A stretch of DNA of 64,000 bases from Gigantopelta aegis (GCF_016097555.1 NC_054711.1:33635072-33699071); one strand, 5' to 3'. Counted from the first letter of the stretch, positions 36,200-48,627 are shown. Program-made: numbers and translations. Notes: generated by a model from the sequence alone, not told the origin.

Positions 36200-36396
36200 C
36201 AGAAATCCATTAGTAGCAAGGGATCTTTTATATGCACCATCCTACAGACAGGATAGCACATACCACGGCCTTTGATATACCAGTCGTGGTGCACTGGCTG
36301 GAACGAGAAATAACCCAATGGGCCCACCGACGGGGATCGATCCCAAACCGACTGTGCATCAAGCGAGTGCTTTACCACTGTGCTACGTCCCGCCCC
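36200..36396 (-). mobile_element. SINE 5' half, head a
   Basis: Reverse of AGCAAGGGATCTTTTATATG, CACGGCCTTTGATATACCAG, GACGGGGATCGATCCC and TTTACCACTGTGCTACGTCC. It ends at the tRNA-like head, about 20 bp before the large 59-bp array. Confidence 0.92.
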
Positions 36397-36419
36397 TCTG
36401 ATCAGCTGAGTTCACAAAT

Positions 36420-38521
36420 GACTTTATTAACTCGGGACATAGCCCAGGCCTACTATTTAAAAGACCGTCTTCCTCCCTGACTTTATTAACTCGGGACGTA
36501 GCCCAGGCCTACTATTTAAATGACCGTCTTCCCCCCTGACTTTATTAACTCGGGACGTAGCCCAGGCCTGCTATTTAAATGACCGTCTTCCCCCCTGACT
36601 TTATTAACTCGGGACGTAGCCCAGGCCTACTATTTAAATGACCGTCTTCCCCCCTGACTTTATTAACTCGGGACGTAGCCCAGGCCTACTATTTAAATGA
36701 CCGTCTTCCCCCCTGACTTTATTAACTCGGGACGTAGCCCAGGCCTGCTATTTAAATGACCGTCTTCCCCCCTGACTTTATTAACTCGGGACGTAGCCCA
36801 GGCCTGCTATTTAAATGACCGTCTTCTCCCCTGACTTTATTAACTCGGGACGTAGCCCAGGCCTACTATTTAAATGACCGTCTTCCCACCTGACTTTATT
36901 AACTCGGGACGTAGCCCAGGCCTACTATTTAAATGACCGTCTCCACCCCCCACCCCCCGACTTTATTAACTCGGGACGTAGCCCAGGCCTACTATTTAAA
37001 TGACCGTCTTCTCCCCTGACTTTATTAACTCGGGACGTAGCCAAGGCCTGCTATTTAAATGACGGTCTTCCTCCCTGACTTTATTAACTCGGGACGTAGC
37101 CAAGGCCTACTATTTAAATGACCGTCTTCCCCCCTGACTTTATTAACTCGGGACGTAGCCCAGGCCTGCTATTTAAATGACCGTCTTCCTCCCTGACTTT
37201 ATTAACTCGGGACGTAGCCCAGGCCTGCTATTTAAATGACCGTCTTCCCCCCTGACTTTATTAACTCGGGACGTAGCCCAGGCCTACTATTTAAATGACG
37301 GTCTTCCTCCCTGGCTTTATTAACTCGGGACGTAGCCCAGGCCTACTATTTAAATGACCGTCTTCCTCCCTGACTTTATTAACTCGGGACGTAGCCCAGG
37401 CCTACTATTTAAATGACCGTCTTCCCCCCTGACTTTATTAACTCGGGACGTAGCCCAGGCCTGCTATTTAAATGACCGTCTTCCTCCCTGACTTTATTAA
37501 CTCGGGACGTAGCCCAGGCCTACTATTTAAATGACCGTCTCCACCCCCCACCCCCCGACTTTATTAACTCGGGACGTAGCCCAGGCCTACTATTTAAATG
37601 ACCGTCTTCTCCCCTGACTTTATTAACTCGGGACGTAGCCAAGGCCTGCTATTTAAATGACGGTCTTCCTCCCTGACTTTATTAACTCGGGACGTAGCCA
37701 AGGCCTACTATTTAAATGACCGTCTTCCCCCCTGACTTTATTAACTCGGGACGTAGCCCAGGCCTGCTATTTAAATGACCGTCTTCCTCCCTGACTTTAT
37801 TAACTCGGGACGTAGCCCAGGCCTGCTATTTAAATGACCGTCTTCCCCCCTGACTTTATTAACTCGGGACGTAGCCCAGGCCTACTATTTAAATGACGGT
37901 CTTCCTCCCTGGCTTTATTAACTCGGGACGTAGCCCAGGCCTACTATTTAAATGACCGTCTTCCTCCCTGACTTTATTAACTCGGGACGTAGCCCAGGCC
38001 TACTATTTAAATGACCGTCTTCCCCCCTGACTTTATTAACTCGGGACGTAGCCCAGGCCTGCTATTTAAATGACCGTCTTCCTCCCTGACTTTATTAACT
38101 CGGGACGTAGCCCAGGCCTACTATTTAAATGACGGTCTTCCTCCCTGGCTTTATTAACTCGGGACGTAGCCCAGGCCTACTATTTAAATGACCGTCTTCC
38201 CCCCTGACTTTATTAACTCGGGACGTAGCCCAGGCCTACTATTTAAATGACCCTCTTCCCCCCTGACTTTGTTAACTCGGGACGTAGCCCAGGCCTACTA
38301 TTTAAATGACCGTCTTCCTCCCTGACTTTATTAACTCGGGACGTAGCCCAGGCCTACTATTTAAATGACCCTCTTCCCCCCTGACTTTATTAACTCGGGA
38401 CGTAGCCCAGGCCTACTATTTAAATGACCCTCTTCCCCCCTGACTTTATTAACTCGGGACGTAGCCCAGGCCTACTATTTAAATGACCGTCTTCCTCCCT
38501 GACTTTATTAACTCGGGACGT
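36420..38521. repeat. 59-bp minisatellite, about 35 copies, containing the SINE head motif
   Basis: Each unit reads GACTTTATTAACTCGGGACG, TAGCCCAGGCCTACTATTTA, then AATGACCGTCTTCCCCCCT. The CGGGACGTAGCCCAG part equals the first bases of the type-a SINE head. A distinctive unit ending CCACCCCCCACCCCCCGACT occurs twice, about 598 bp apart, with matching variants downstream, indicating a ten-unit higher-order duplication. The array ends at GGGACGT directly joined to a SINE tail at 38521. Confidence 0.96.
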
Positions 38522-38548
38522 ACTCTAGTGGTGTCGTCAAACAAACCA
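38522..38548 (+). mobile_element. SINE tail A scrap after the 59-bp array
   Basis: CTCTAGTGGTGTCGTCAAAC directly follows the last partial array unit, as if the array replaced the SINE interior. Confidence 0.8.
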
Positions 38549-38694
38549 AAAGTTCTTTGATGTATTTTTCTGGTTTGTTCACATATGTATTTCATATATG
38601 CTAGTCAAAGGAAGAATGTATGTTACTCTGTTGCATTAAATTGTCCTTGGCGGTTATTCAAGTATACTTATTTGTCATTTTAGTCATCCTTACC

Positions 38695-38990
38695 ATAAGC
38701 GTACGAGACAGGGGGCAGGGGGTGGGGAAACTGCCCCCCCCCCCCCCAACCAGGGCTGGAGCAAAACTTCAAATTCGGGCAAAAAGTATACTGATATTCG
38801 GACAAAATGTGCTAACCTGAGACCTTTTTACCATGTATTTCCATCATTCTACATTCAAAATTAGTGAATCATTTGCAACCCTATATAGCTGTTTAGTAGT
38901 AATGCTAATATGGTTAAATGATTTTTTTTTTCCAGATTCGGGCAGTTTCGGGCAAAACTACAAAACTGGGAGCCGTTACGCCTATAATCT
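38695..38990 (+). mobile_element. Dispersed repeat D, copy 2
   Basis: Runs from AAGCGTACGAGACAGGGGGC through GCTGGAGCAAAACTTCAAAT, ATTCGGGCAAAAAGTATACT and TGCTAACCTGAGACCTTTTT to GGGAGCCGTTACGCCTATAA. It matches the minus-strand copy at 8620-8927 and the copy at 50630-50870. Terminal CGTACG and CGTTACGCC are imperfectly inverted. Confidence 0.7.
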
Positions 38991-39117
38991 TTACTTGACC
39001 CTCTCTCTTGGTTCATATATTGTATGCGTTAATGGTCATTCAATGAGTTAGCATTTTCTATCATTATCTCACACTGCCATGTTCTCAAATGGGTCAGTCA
39101 ACCAGAACTCATTTGGC

Positions 39118-39225
39118 TACTGCTCTTTCAATAGCTACAGTGTAACTTGTACTGCTCTTTCAATAGCTACAGTGTAACTTGTACTGCTCTTTCAATAGCT
39201 ACAGTTTAACTTGTACTGCTTTTTC
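39118..39225. repeat. 32-bp minisatellite, three copies plus partial
   Basis: ACTGCTCTTTCAATAGCTAC then AGTGTAACTTGT recurs three times with a decayed fourth. Confidence 0.9.
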
Positions 39226-40107
39226 AAAAGTCTTCTTGCTGGTACACTGCATATAGGCAAACAGAAATGAGAGCCCGTACGCCTACAGGTATGTATGTAT
39301 ACAAATGAAATATACATATACATCAAACATACATTTAAATAAACATAGATAGAATCAGACAAACTAACATGTATGATTTTAGTGTTAGTATTCACTGGAC
39401 ACACACTGGAAGGACGGGGCGTTTCTCAACCATATAGGCCTAGATATCCAGATCGTTTGAAAGAGGTGTCGAAATTCTGTATTAAATTAAGCGTTACACT
39501 TTACGATTAACAATGTCATCTTGATCGACGTGGTTGATCGACTGTTGTTATTTTCCAGTGGATGAAAGACAAAAAATAAAAGAGCATTGATTTTTCCGTT
39601 ACTAGACTATTAACTCCCTACATGACAGAAAACGACCGACCCGCTGAGATAGCATTATTGTGTTTCTGGAATGAAGAGTTAGTCATGCGGAACAACTCGT
39701 GTCATTGATAGGAGATTACCGACTGGCAGTGAAAGGAAATAAACACAGGTACAATCACTTTTTATTTGACTGCCTTTGGGTTTCAGGCATTTTACTTGTA
39801 ACACTCAGCCTAAAGATGGGATGGAAAAAACATCATAAATAAATAAATAAATAAACAAATACAATTTTTAAAATTTAAAGGGGTGGGTGGAGTGGGAGCC
39901 CACATCTATCCCTGTGTAGGCTAGGCTGAGGCCTGGTTGCCATACAGTTCGTGTGATGTCGCAGATCGCCGCAAACCAGTGGCAGTTTTCACGAGGAAGT
40001 CGATCTACGATTCTATGCGTTGGTCTGTATCGATCATAGATTTGATTTATGCAAACAAGGTTTTACTGGTTAACAGAGAGGAATAGTTTATACGTACTTT
40101 CTCACAG
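39226..40107. other. Gene-free stretch
   Basis: GAGAGCCCGTACGCCTACAG at about 39267 resembles the end of repeat D. (AAAT)n at about 39836-39860. No gene is seen. Confidence 0.4.
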
Positions 40108-40109
40108 TT

Positions 40110-40310
40110 AAAAGTATTTTGTTTAACGACACAACTAGAACACGTTGATTAATTAATAATCGGCTATTGGATGTCAACCATTTGGTAATTCTGACATGTA
40201 GACCTCAGAGGAAACCCGCTACATATTTCCTAATGCAGAAAGGCATCTTTTATATGCACTTTCCCACAGACAGGACAGGACAGCACATACCACACAAGCG
40301 ACGTTAAAAT
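40110..40310 (-). mobile_element. SINE, tail A
   Basis: TATTTTGTTTAACGACACAA, ATCGGCTATTGGATGTCAAC, AAAGGCATCTTTTATATGCA and a tripled ACAGGACAGGACAG. The head is absent. Confidence 0.87.
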
Positions 40311-40424
40311 AGCCTGCATATCACGACCGATAAAACACTGTTTCTAGTACATTGGTTGAAAACCCAAATGGGACTCAATCCACAAACGAGCTAGCCGTGA
40401 ACCTTTGATTAAAGACAGGGAAGG

Positions 40425-40668
40425 GACGGGGTGGTGGTAATCCCCTCAGTAACTGTCACAAATAGGCGTATGGCTCTAGCCAGTACACCTCGACTGGTAT
40501 ATAAAGTCTGTGGGATGGTGCATATAAAATACTGATTGCTTCTAACGGAAATATGTAGCGGGTTTCCTATCTAAGACTATATGTCAAAATTACCAAATGT
40601 TTTACATCCAATAGTCGTTGATTAGTAAATCATTGTGTTCTAGTGGTGTCGTTAAACAAAACAAATTT
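40425..40668 (+). mobile_element. SINE variant with extra block, tail A
   Basis: Begins in the extra block GGTAATCCCCTCAGTAACTG, continues ATGGCTCTAGCCAGTACACC, TGCATATAAAATACTGATTG, and ends GTGTCGTTAAACAAAACAAA. It shares the block with 18358-18722, defining a variant subfamily. Confidence 0.85.
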
Positions 40669-41249
40669 TAAAATATATTTCTGGAGCGGGGAGTCATTGG
40701 CATGGACTTCTTCCTGGGTGCGATACATCGTTGGGTCGAATCCTAACGTGTCGGACTTGATTATTTCCATTTGAAAACATGACTGATGTATCAAATTCGT
40801 AAAATGTATTTTTATATTTGTAGAAAATTCCATTCATAATTGAAATAATAAGATTAATAATAAGTCAAGGAGAATGACACTGAACGTTATTAATCAAGTA
40901 ATTATCTTAATTGGACTTGGAACAAGTTATTAACATACAAACTTCAATACTTACTTTCAATAAAATTATTCATTGTCTGAACAGTTTGAAGTAAACGTGT
41001 GACGGTTTGCAGAAACATCTACATCTAATTAATCATACAAAAGCTAATACTACTTTGATTCCTAACGTAATTCGTGGTATTTTATTGATTGCAACGGTTT
41101 CCTGGCAACGTCAAAATGAAAAGAGATTAGCAAAGAGAACGTTCGTGATGAGGGAATAGAACTGAAAAGAATCACAGACAGCTCTTCATAAGATCAATTA
41201 ACATTCTCTGATCATAATCCGCCATCATGTTACTGTGATTTACACAAAC
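40669..41249. other. Gene-free AT-rich stretch
   Basis: Nothing recognised before the triplet field. Confidence 0.4.
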
Positions 41250-43590
41250 ATCATCATCATTATCATCATCATCATCATCAGTCATCATCATCATCATCAT
41301 CACCACCATAACCACTACCACAACCATAACCATCAACCTAACCCACCATCATCATCATTAGCATAATCATTATTATAATCATTATCATAATCATTATTAT
41401 AATTACCATAATAACCACCATAACCACCACAATCACAATCACAATCCTCATCATCACCATCACCACCACCATAACCACTACCACAACCATAACCATCAAC
41501 CTAACCCACCATCATCATCATTATCATAATCATTATTATAATCATTATCATAATCATTATTATAATCACCATAATAACCACCATAACCACCACAATCACA
41601 ATCACAATCCTCATCATCATCATCACCACCACCACCACCACCACTACCACACACCACAACCATCACCGTCATCGTTATCCTAATCATTACCATCATCACA
41701 ACCATTACCACCACCACAGTCATCAACACGACCACCACCATCATCATCACCACTACTACCACCACCACCACCACCACCACCATCACCATCACCACCATTA
41801 CCACAACTACCACTATCGCCATCACCATTTACTATCATCATCACCACCACCATCATCACCATCACTACCACTACCACCACCACCATCACCACCATTACCA
41901 CTATCGCCATCACCACCACCACAATCACCACCACTACCACCACCACTACCACCACCACCATTACCACAACTACCACTATCGCCATCACCATTAGCACCAT
42001 CATCACCACCACCATTATCACCATCACCATCACTGCCACCACCACCACCACCACCACCACCACCATTACCACTATCGCCATCACCATTACCACCATCACC
42101 AACACAACCACCATCACCATTAACACAACTACCACCATCACCATCACCACCACTACCACCACCACCATCGCCACCATTACCACAACTACCACTATCGCCA
42201 TCACCATTACCACCATCACCACCACCATCATCACCACCACTCACCACCACCATCACCACCACCATTACCACCACCACCACCACTATCACCACCACAACCA
42301 TCACCACCATCACCATCACATTACCACCACTACCACCATCACCATTACCACCACTACCACCATCACCACCACCACCATTACCACCACTACCACCATCAGT
42401 ACCATCACCACCACCATCACCATTACCATCACCACCACCACCATTACCACCACTACCACCATCACTACCATCACCACCACCATCACCATTACCATCACCA
42501 CCACCACCATTACCATTACCACCACTACCACCACCACCATTACCACCACTACCACCATTATCACCACCACCGATTTTGATCACCACCATCACCATTACCA
42601 TCACCATCACTACCATCACCATCCCCACCACTACCACCATCACCACCACCATTACCACCACTACCACCATCACCATTACCACCATCACCATCACCACTAT
42701 CACCACCACTACCACCATCACTACTATCAGCACCATCAACACCACCACCACTACCACCATCACCACCACCACCACCACCACAGCCACCATCACATTACCA
42801 CCACTACCACCACCACCACTGCCACCATCACCATTACCATCACCACCACCACCACCACTGCCACCACTACCACTACTACCACCACCACCACCACTACCAC
42901 CACCACCACCATCACCATTGCCACCACTACGACGACGACGACGACGATCACCACCACTACCAACATCACCATTACCATCACCACCATCATTACCACCACC
43001 ACCATCACCATTACCACCACTACGACGACGACGACGACGACGACCACCACCACCACCACCACCACCACCATTACCATAACCACCATTACCACCATCACCA
43101 CCAATATCACCACCAATATCACCATCACTATCACCACCACTACCACCATCACTACCATCACCACCACCACCACCACCACTACCATCACCATTACCACCAC
43201 TACCATCACCTACATCACCATCACCACCACTACTACCATCACCACCACCACCATCACCATCACCATCACCACCACCACCACAACCATCACCACCACTACT
43301 ACCATCACCACCACTACCACCATCACCATCACCATCACCACACCACCACCACCACCACTATCACCATTACCATCACCACCATTACCAACCCTTCACCATT
43401 ACCACCATTACCATCACCACCACCACCACCACCACCACCACCACCACCATCACCATTACCACCACCACCATCATCACCATTACCACCACCAACACCACAA
43501 TTACCAGCACTACTATCATCACCACCACCATCATTACCACAATGCCCACCATTCACCACTGCCACCACCATCACCACCATCACCATATTT
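41250..43590. repeat. CCA/CAT/CAC triplet-repeat field, about 2.3 kb
   Basis: Imperfect ACC/ATC triplets throughout; minus frames read long Val/Met runs, plus frames Thr/Ile runs, and frames shift repeatedly. Internal structure includes a roughly 163-bp tandem duplication (starting 41308 and 41471) and two (ACG)n blocks (about 42929-42947 and 43022-43043) in a duplicated context. No gene is called despite open frames exceeding 300 codons. Confidence 0.93.
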
Positions 43591-44079
43591 TCTTTCACTG
43601 ACCAAAAATTTAGGTCACATGACATAAGTAAGACTCGCCTCATGCATTTCACACTATATTTTCTATAAACATAATGTTTGAGTCATTTGTTTTAGTATAG
43701 TAAATACAAATAACTTATATCTCTCTATACAAACTTTGTATATTTATTTATGAATTAGAGTTTAGAAACGCTTTTTGAATGTGACAGAATGAAGCTAGTA
43801 TCTTACAAAGAATAACAATATAATTATTTAACCATTTAAGACATTCATATTATTTTTACAAATATTTCGTTGCCTCAAAAGTCTTAATAATGTCAAGAAC
43901 GGCGACAATTCACGGTTTCATTCTTGGTCATTCTCAAACATCAGTTGGCTATACTTGCAAAACAATGACATAAAATGTGTTGTTTCCCATGTTAACATTC
44001 ACTAGTGGACCGCTATTCTACTATTCTATTTCTCAAAGTATTACAAACATGGCAACATTCTTGCATGTTGTATGAAAAA
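43591..44079. other. Gene-free AT-rich stretch
   Basis: Nothing recognised. Confidence 0.4.
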
Positions 44080-44081
44080 AA

Positions 44082-44165
44082 TTGTTTTGCTTAACGACAC
44101 CACCAGAGCACATTGATTTATCAGTCATCGGTTATAGGATGTCAAACATATGGTCATTTTGACAC
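44082..44165 (-). mobile_element. SINE tail A fragment
   Basis: TTGTTTTGCTTAACGACACC followed by ATCGGTTATAGGATGTCAAA; only the 3' quarter remains. Confidence 0.83.
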
Positions 44166-44198
44166 AGTCACACAGTGCCAAAAAGTGAAGGAGGGGGG

Positions 44199-44361
<163 letters not shown>

Positions 44362-44699
44362 TTCCGACGCCAGTGCAGTCGTGGTACATGTTGTAAGAAA
44401 ACAGCTCACCTAATCGTTGACGGTGATATTTCGCGAATTTATTTCAACTGTACTCTGTGGTCGTGTTTGTATTTTACATTGTTAAATTAACGTTTAATAT
44501 AGTGAGGCGAGTCGGCAGTGTTGAAGTCTCAGATCAATAACGTCTTAACTACAGAACGTGGATGCACTTCTTTTTTTTTTTTAAATGGGTCAAATCTTAC
44601 TTCACTGAATCTGTGAAATATGTTTCATCGATTTTAACCGAACCACGACTTGAACCAAAACTGCAATTAAGTCCATTTGAATGAGAACGTTTTCAAAGT

Positions 44700-44908
44700 T
44701 TGTTTTGTTCAACAACACCACTAGATTAATTAACCATCGGCTATTGGATGTCAAACATTTGGTAATTCTGACAGGTATTCAACAGAGGAAACCCGCTACA
44801 TTTTCCCTAATGAGCAAGGGATCTTTTATATACACTTTCCCACAGATAGGAAACCACATACCACGGCCTCTGACCAGTTGTGATGCACTGGTTGGAACGA
44901 GAAAAAGA
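44700..44908 (-). mobile_element. SINE, tail A
   Basis: TTTGTTTTGTTCAACAACAC, ATCGGCTATTGGATGTCAAA, GCAAGGGATCTTTTATATAC, CACGGCCTCTGACCAGTTGT and GGTTGGAACGAGAAAAA. The head is lost. Confidence 0.88.
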
Positions 44909-44954
44909 AGGTGTTTTAACGCATTTATAATGGTTCCGCGTTTTGTTGGCATTG

Positions 44955-45112
44955 TTGTTTGGTAGAGGGTTAATGACTACTCTATCCTTGGTAATAATGC
45001 AGGGGTGTTTGGTAGAGGATTAATGACAACTCTATCCTTGGTAATAATACAGGGGTGTTTGGTAGAGGGTTAATGACAACTCTATCCTTGGTGTTAATGC
45101 AGGGGTGTTTGC
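44955..45112. repeat. About 53-bp repeat, three copies
   Basis: TTTGGTAGAGGGTTAATGAC, ACTCTATCCTTGGTAATAAT and GCAGGGGTG recur three times. Confidence 0.9.
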
Positions 45113-45725
45113 TAGTTGTAGTGTTGAAGTAGTTTCATGTTATGTTTGCCTTTCTGCATTTTAAATAATTACATTTCTCCATATTAAATATAGCTATTTT
45201 GTAACATGTATGATCGTATCAATGACCTCACCATTATTATGGAATTGGGCGGTAGCTGGTATCCTTGTCTCCAAATGTAGCATACGTTTTCTTTTAAAAG
45301 TAAATTTCTACAAGCTTAATTTATTAGGTTGGAGTTGTTTTTTCCCAATACTGACACTCATAGAATTTTTTTTAATTCGTTTTAGTTGTATCAGTATTAT
45401 AGCAGAAATGAAATGTTTGCTTCCTTGGTCTTTTAGGGAATCAGTGGATCAACTAAACCGTTGCTTGTAAGTAACCCTGTTTGATTGATTATGAGTGAAA
45501 CGCGTTTTGAACCAACATAGGATAGACCACTACTATGATAACTCTTAAAGCCACCCGAAGGCTTGATTCTAGCGTGCCTGGTCACATGCGCCCTAAATAA
45601 TAGCCATTGGACACAAACACTCAAAACCAGCCAACATATTACTTCTTCCCTAGTGAATTTACGTAGCACGCACCAAAAACCTATTTCTCCTATGGACTGC
45701 CACTGTAATGGCGGTAATAGGGTAG
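45113..45725. other. Gene-free stretch
   Basis: No recognised gene or element. Confidence 0.4.
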
Positions 45726-45990
45726 AAGTTTGTTTTCTTTAATGACACCACTAGAGCACATTGATTTAATAATTATAATCATTGGCTATGTCAAACATAG
45801 GGTAATTCTGGTATATAGTCTTAGAGAGAAAACCCGCTACATGTTCCCATTAGTAGCATGGGATCTTTAACATGCACCATCCTACAGATAGGGTAGCACA
45901 CTTCACGGCCTTTGATTTACCAATCGTGGTGCACCGACGGTGATCGATCCCAAACTGACCGCGCATCAAGCGAACGTTTCACCGCTGGAA
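45726..45990 (-). mobile_element. Near full-length SINE, head a, tail A
   Basis: TTTGTTTTCTTTAATGACAC, CGCTACATGTTCCCATTAGT, CACGGCCTTTGATTTACCAA, GACGGTGATCGATCCC and a decayed head (GCGAACGTTTCACCGCTGG). It lies downstream of the paralogue 2 donor, in its presumed intron. Confidence 0.88.
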
Positions 45991-46006
45991 CACCCCCCAC
46001 CCCCCA

Positions 46007-46037
<31 letters not shown>

Positions 46038-46064
46038 CCCCCCCCCCCCCCCCCCCCCCCCCCC
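45991..46064. repeat. Long C homopolymer (G-run in the minus-strand transcript)
   Basis: About 70 bp, nearly all C, interrupted by single T and A. It begins about 45 nt past the paralogue 2 splice donor on the minus strand, so the pre-mRNA would carry a long G run. It also gives the poly-Gly tail of the raw open frame, which is not protein sequence. Confidence 0.95.
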
Positions 46065-46102
46065 ACACACACGTAATATGTAAACCGATAGGACAAAAAA
46101 CA

Positions 46103-46110
46103 ACTCACTT
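46103..46110 (-). promoter_or_regulatory. Splice donor of paralogue 2 exon
   Basis: Minus strand reads AAGAAAA|GTGAGTTG, a near-perfect GTGAGT donor. It splits codon AGT after its first base (phase 1), the same phase as the donor of paralogue 1. Confidence 0.75.
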
Positions 46111-46982
46111 TTCTTCTCTGGTGCTCGATGAACTTTGGCTCTCTCTATGTAGCGCAATGGTTTGTGGAACGCGTCTTGTACAATGTGTTCGTCTCCTTGA
46201 GAAGGAAAGGACCGTGCCAGTCTGGAATCGGGAGAAAATCTCGCGGAGGCTTCCAGATCAGAGGTCCGTCTATAACCGCAGCAAGGACAGATGTCCAGCT
46301 GCTGCATTTCAATCTCGTCGTGGTCCGCTACGTATGCTGTGTTGGAATACCCAGCTGCACTCAGTTTATTTGTGAACCCGAAAGCACCATCCTCGTCCTG
46401 ACAGTCATATTTATTTTGTATTTCCGGATTAGTCTTGTACTGAGAACAGACGTCACGGTCAAGCTGAAACTCCGTGACATCATTACATTTCCTGTTATAT
46501 GTGTCGTTAGAATTGTCGCCAATGCACTTTTGGCTAGGAGTGTTAAAAAAAGCACTCGGTTCATTACACTTCCGGTAATGGATGTCGTTATTATCAAATT
46601 CCTTCAAGCCATTAGACTTAGAGATATCCCTATGAATAGTATGTTCTCCCCTTTGCACAGAGTTATCGTTCGTGTCTTCGCACACGTGTGCCTCTCCTTC
46701 TGGATTCTGCCTGCCCGAGGCATTGGCCAGTGACGCGAGTTCGTGAAAAGGGAGAGTATGTGTAGCGCACAGACAGACGGCGATTCTGGGTCGTTTGACA
46801 TTTAGATCTAAACTGGCGTACTCCAAAGCAAGCTTTTGCTTCCGTAAGAATTTCCGATGGTAGCTGAGAAAGGACAAACCGAGGAAAATTACCATCAATA
46901 AACCAATAAGAACACCAGGAAGCCACAGCAAGTCGTTTGTCTCCATGACGCGTGTATCAAAATCTGTTGTATTGTTGGTCAT
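46109..46982 (-). CDS. Unrecognised single-pass membrane protein, first coding exon (paralogue 2)
   Basis: Encodes 291 residues from an ATG at 46982 to a consensus donor AAAA|GTGAGT in phase 1; translation beyond 46109 enters poly-Gly from the homopolymer and is discarded. Residues 3-6 (NNTT) give glycosylation sequons. Residues 19-39 (LWLPGVLIGLLMVIFLGLSF) are the membrane segment, followed by YHRKFLRKQK. Residues 53-67 read LEYASLDLNVKRPRI. From W20 to I67 it shares 24 of 48 residues with paralogue 1, without gaps, by hand count. The tail is shorter and acidic/polar, with an imperfect repeat (NDIHYRKCNEPSAFF / NDTYNRKCNDVTEFQ) and one CPCC motif. I chose the second start because it aligns exactly with the paralogue; the first in-frame start-like codon is GTG. 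Confidence 0.85.
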
Positions 46983-47878
46983 AGCAACCACCCTTGAGAA
47001 CAGTCATAGCAATCAATGTAAAGATCCGCGAAAACAAACAACCTCAAGAACGGTATTTTAAACAGTGTTGAGATGTATCAAGCAGCTAATATTAATAAAG
47101 AGAAAAGCAAACAACGCGAGAGGTGGATATTTAAACAATCATCTAAGCGTCATTGACAACAACGATTTTGCCATGCTCTTTGAAACGTGACGGTCTATTT
47201 GTCGTCACCCTCGTTTGTTTATGATGTCACCGATCGTTTCATTGGTTCGTCATTATTTCTCCTACACCAATGGCGAACAATACATTATCTAGACATAATT
47301 TGTCTTGTCGCCCGAGTGAGAACCTTTGTAATAAACTGCCACTGGAGTCGTGCCTTTCTTTAGGGTGTAAATACTGCCATGAACCGAAATGAATAGATCC
47401 AAAGTGAATACAACGAAACAAATACTAAGTATTTATTTCCCATGAATTGGCGAGTGTTCTTGACTTTGAATGTCTGTACTACTTGCCGCCACCTGTAATG
47501 CTAATCATAAGATCCAAATAGATTGCATGTATGGCCTGAATCCTGAAAGAAAAGTGGGACAATGCAGAGCGCTCGACATCAATATGTACGTTGCTTGTCA
47601 TTAGTTACGAGACACAGATCCATTCAATACTTTATCAATACAGCCTGCACGAACGTTTCCCGTGGCGCGCTTTAAATTGCGGAAACTTGAAAACAACAGC
47701 GCTGTGACATATTAGAATTAATATTTCATAAATCTGATACCACCATTTAAATTTCGTTGACTGGTCCCAAGTTGGGCATCAAAAGAAAGGAATGTCAAAA
47801 GAAAGGAATGTGTTTAGTTGTTGTTGTTATTGTTGTTGTTTGTTTGGGGTTTTTGTGGGGTTTTTTTGTTGTTGTTGT

Positions 47879-47880
<2 letters not shown>
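46983..47880. other. Upstream region of paralogue 2, gene-free
   Basis: Presumed promoter and 5' UTR lie at the low end; no TATA box could be assigned. GTT-rich sequence lies near 47820-47870. Confidence 0.35.

Positions 47881-47909
<29 letters not shown>
47881..47909. repeat. G homopolymer, about 29 bp
   Basis: Uninterrupted G run on plus, preceded by GTTGTTGTTGTTTG. Confidence 0.97.
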
Positions 47910-48067
47910 TAGTTTTATTTTTATTTATTTATTCATTTTTTACATTTTACTCATGACACATTGCTTAATCAGGTGATAGGTGTCAAACATGGAAGGATAC
48001 TCTGCGTGTTTTATTTCATTTTAAGTTTGATTTTAGCTTCATTTTATATCTGGGTTTTATCGCCTGG

Positions 48068-48238
48068 ACGTAGCCCAGTGGAAAATCGCTCGCCTGATGC
48101 CTTTTGGTGGGCCCATGGTATGTACTGTGTGTTAGAACACTATAGCGGGCTTCCTCTGTCAGAATTACCAAATGTTTGACATACAATAACCGATGATTGA
48201 TTAATCAATGTGTTCTAGTGGTGTCGTTAAACAAAAAA
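48068..48238 (+). mobile_element. Internally deleted SINE, head a, tail A
   Basis: TGGACGTAGCCCAGTGGAAA head runs directly into TTTTGGTGGGCCCATGGTAT and then ACACTATAGCGGGC, so most of the body is missing. It ends GTGTCGTTAAACAAAAAAAA. Confidence 0.88.
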
Positions 48239-48627
48239 AATGTTTAGTTTTTTACACGATTTGAGGACACAAAACTGCCTGTTTATGTAATTAGTCTTCG
48301 TGGAATAGGTAAATAGTGATTACATGTTCTGAATTTCAGAATGACGATCCACAATTTTTTTGGGAGTAATTTAATAAAGTAATTTTCAAAATTTAAAGTT
48401 TGTTTAAAAATAAAATATGTTTTGCCTTTAGATATAGACTCGATGTTGTTATGCCATGTTTGTAAGTGCTGGTCTAATTGCCTTCGTTTAACACGTTCAG
48501 TTTGTATTTTTATGGATGGGAAATGTTTCGACATTTAAATATCGGACATGCCTAGGTTGTTCAACAACCATATTAAGCGTTCTAGTCAGTTATAGCTGTG
48601 CCCGTTTACGGATTAAAAAAAAAACCG
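48239..48627. other. Gene-free AT-rich stretch
   Basis: Nothing recognised. Confidence 0.4.

Noticed and set aside
36420-38521. CRISPR-like regular array
   Set aside because: The units are contiguous 59-bp tandem repeats without unique spacers, in a eukaryotic genome with SINE-derived sequence in each unit.
41496-43209. Long Val/Met or Gly/Asp open frames (up to 323 codons) and Thr/Ile frames on plus
   Set aside because: They come from a CCA/CAT triplet field; reading frames drift and no non-repeat sequence is included.
45991-46108. Glycine-rich C terminus for paralogue 2
   Set aside because: It is read from a C homopolymer after a consensus splice donor, so it is intron sequence.
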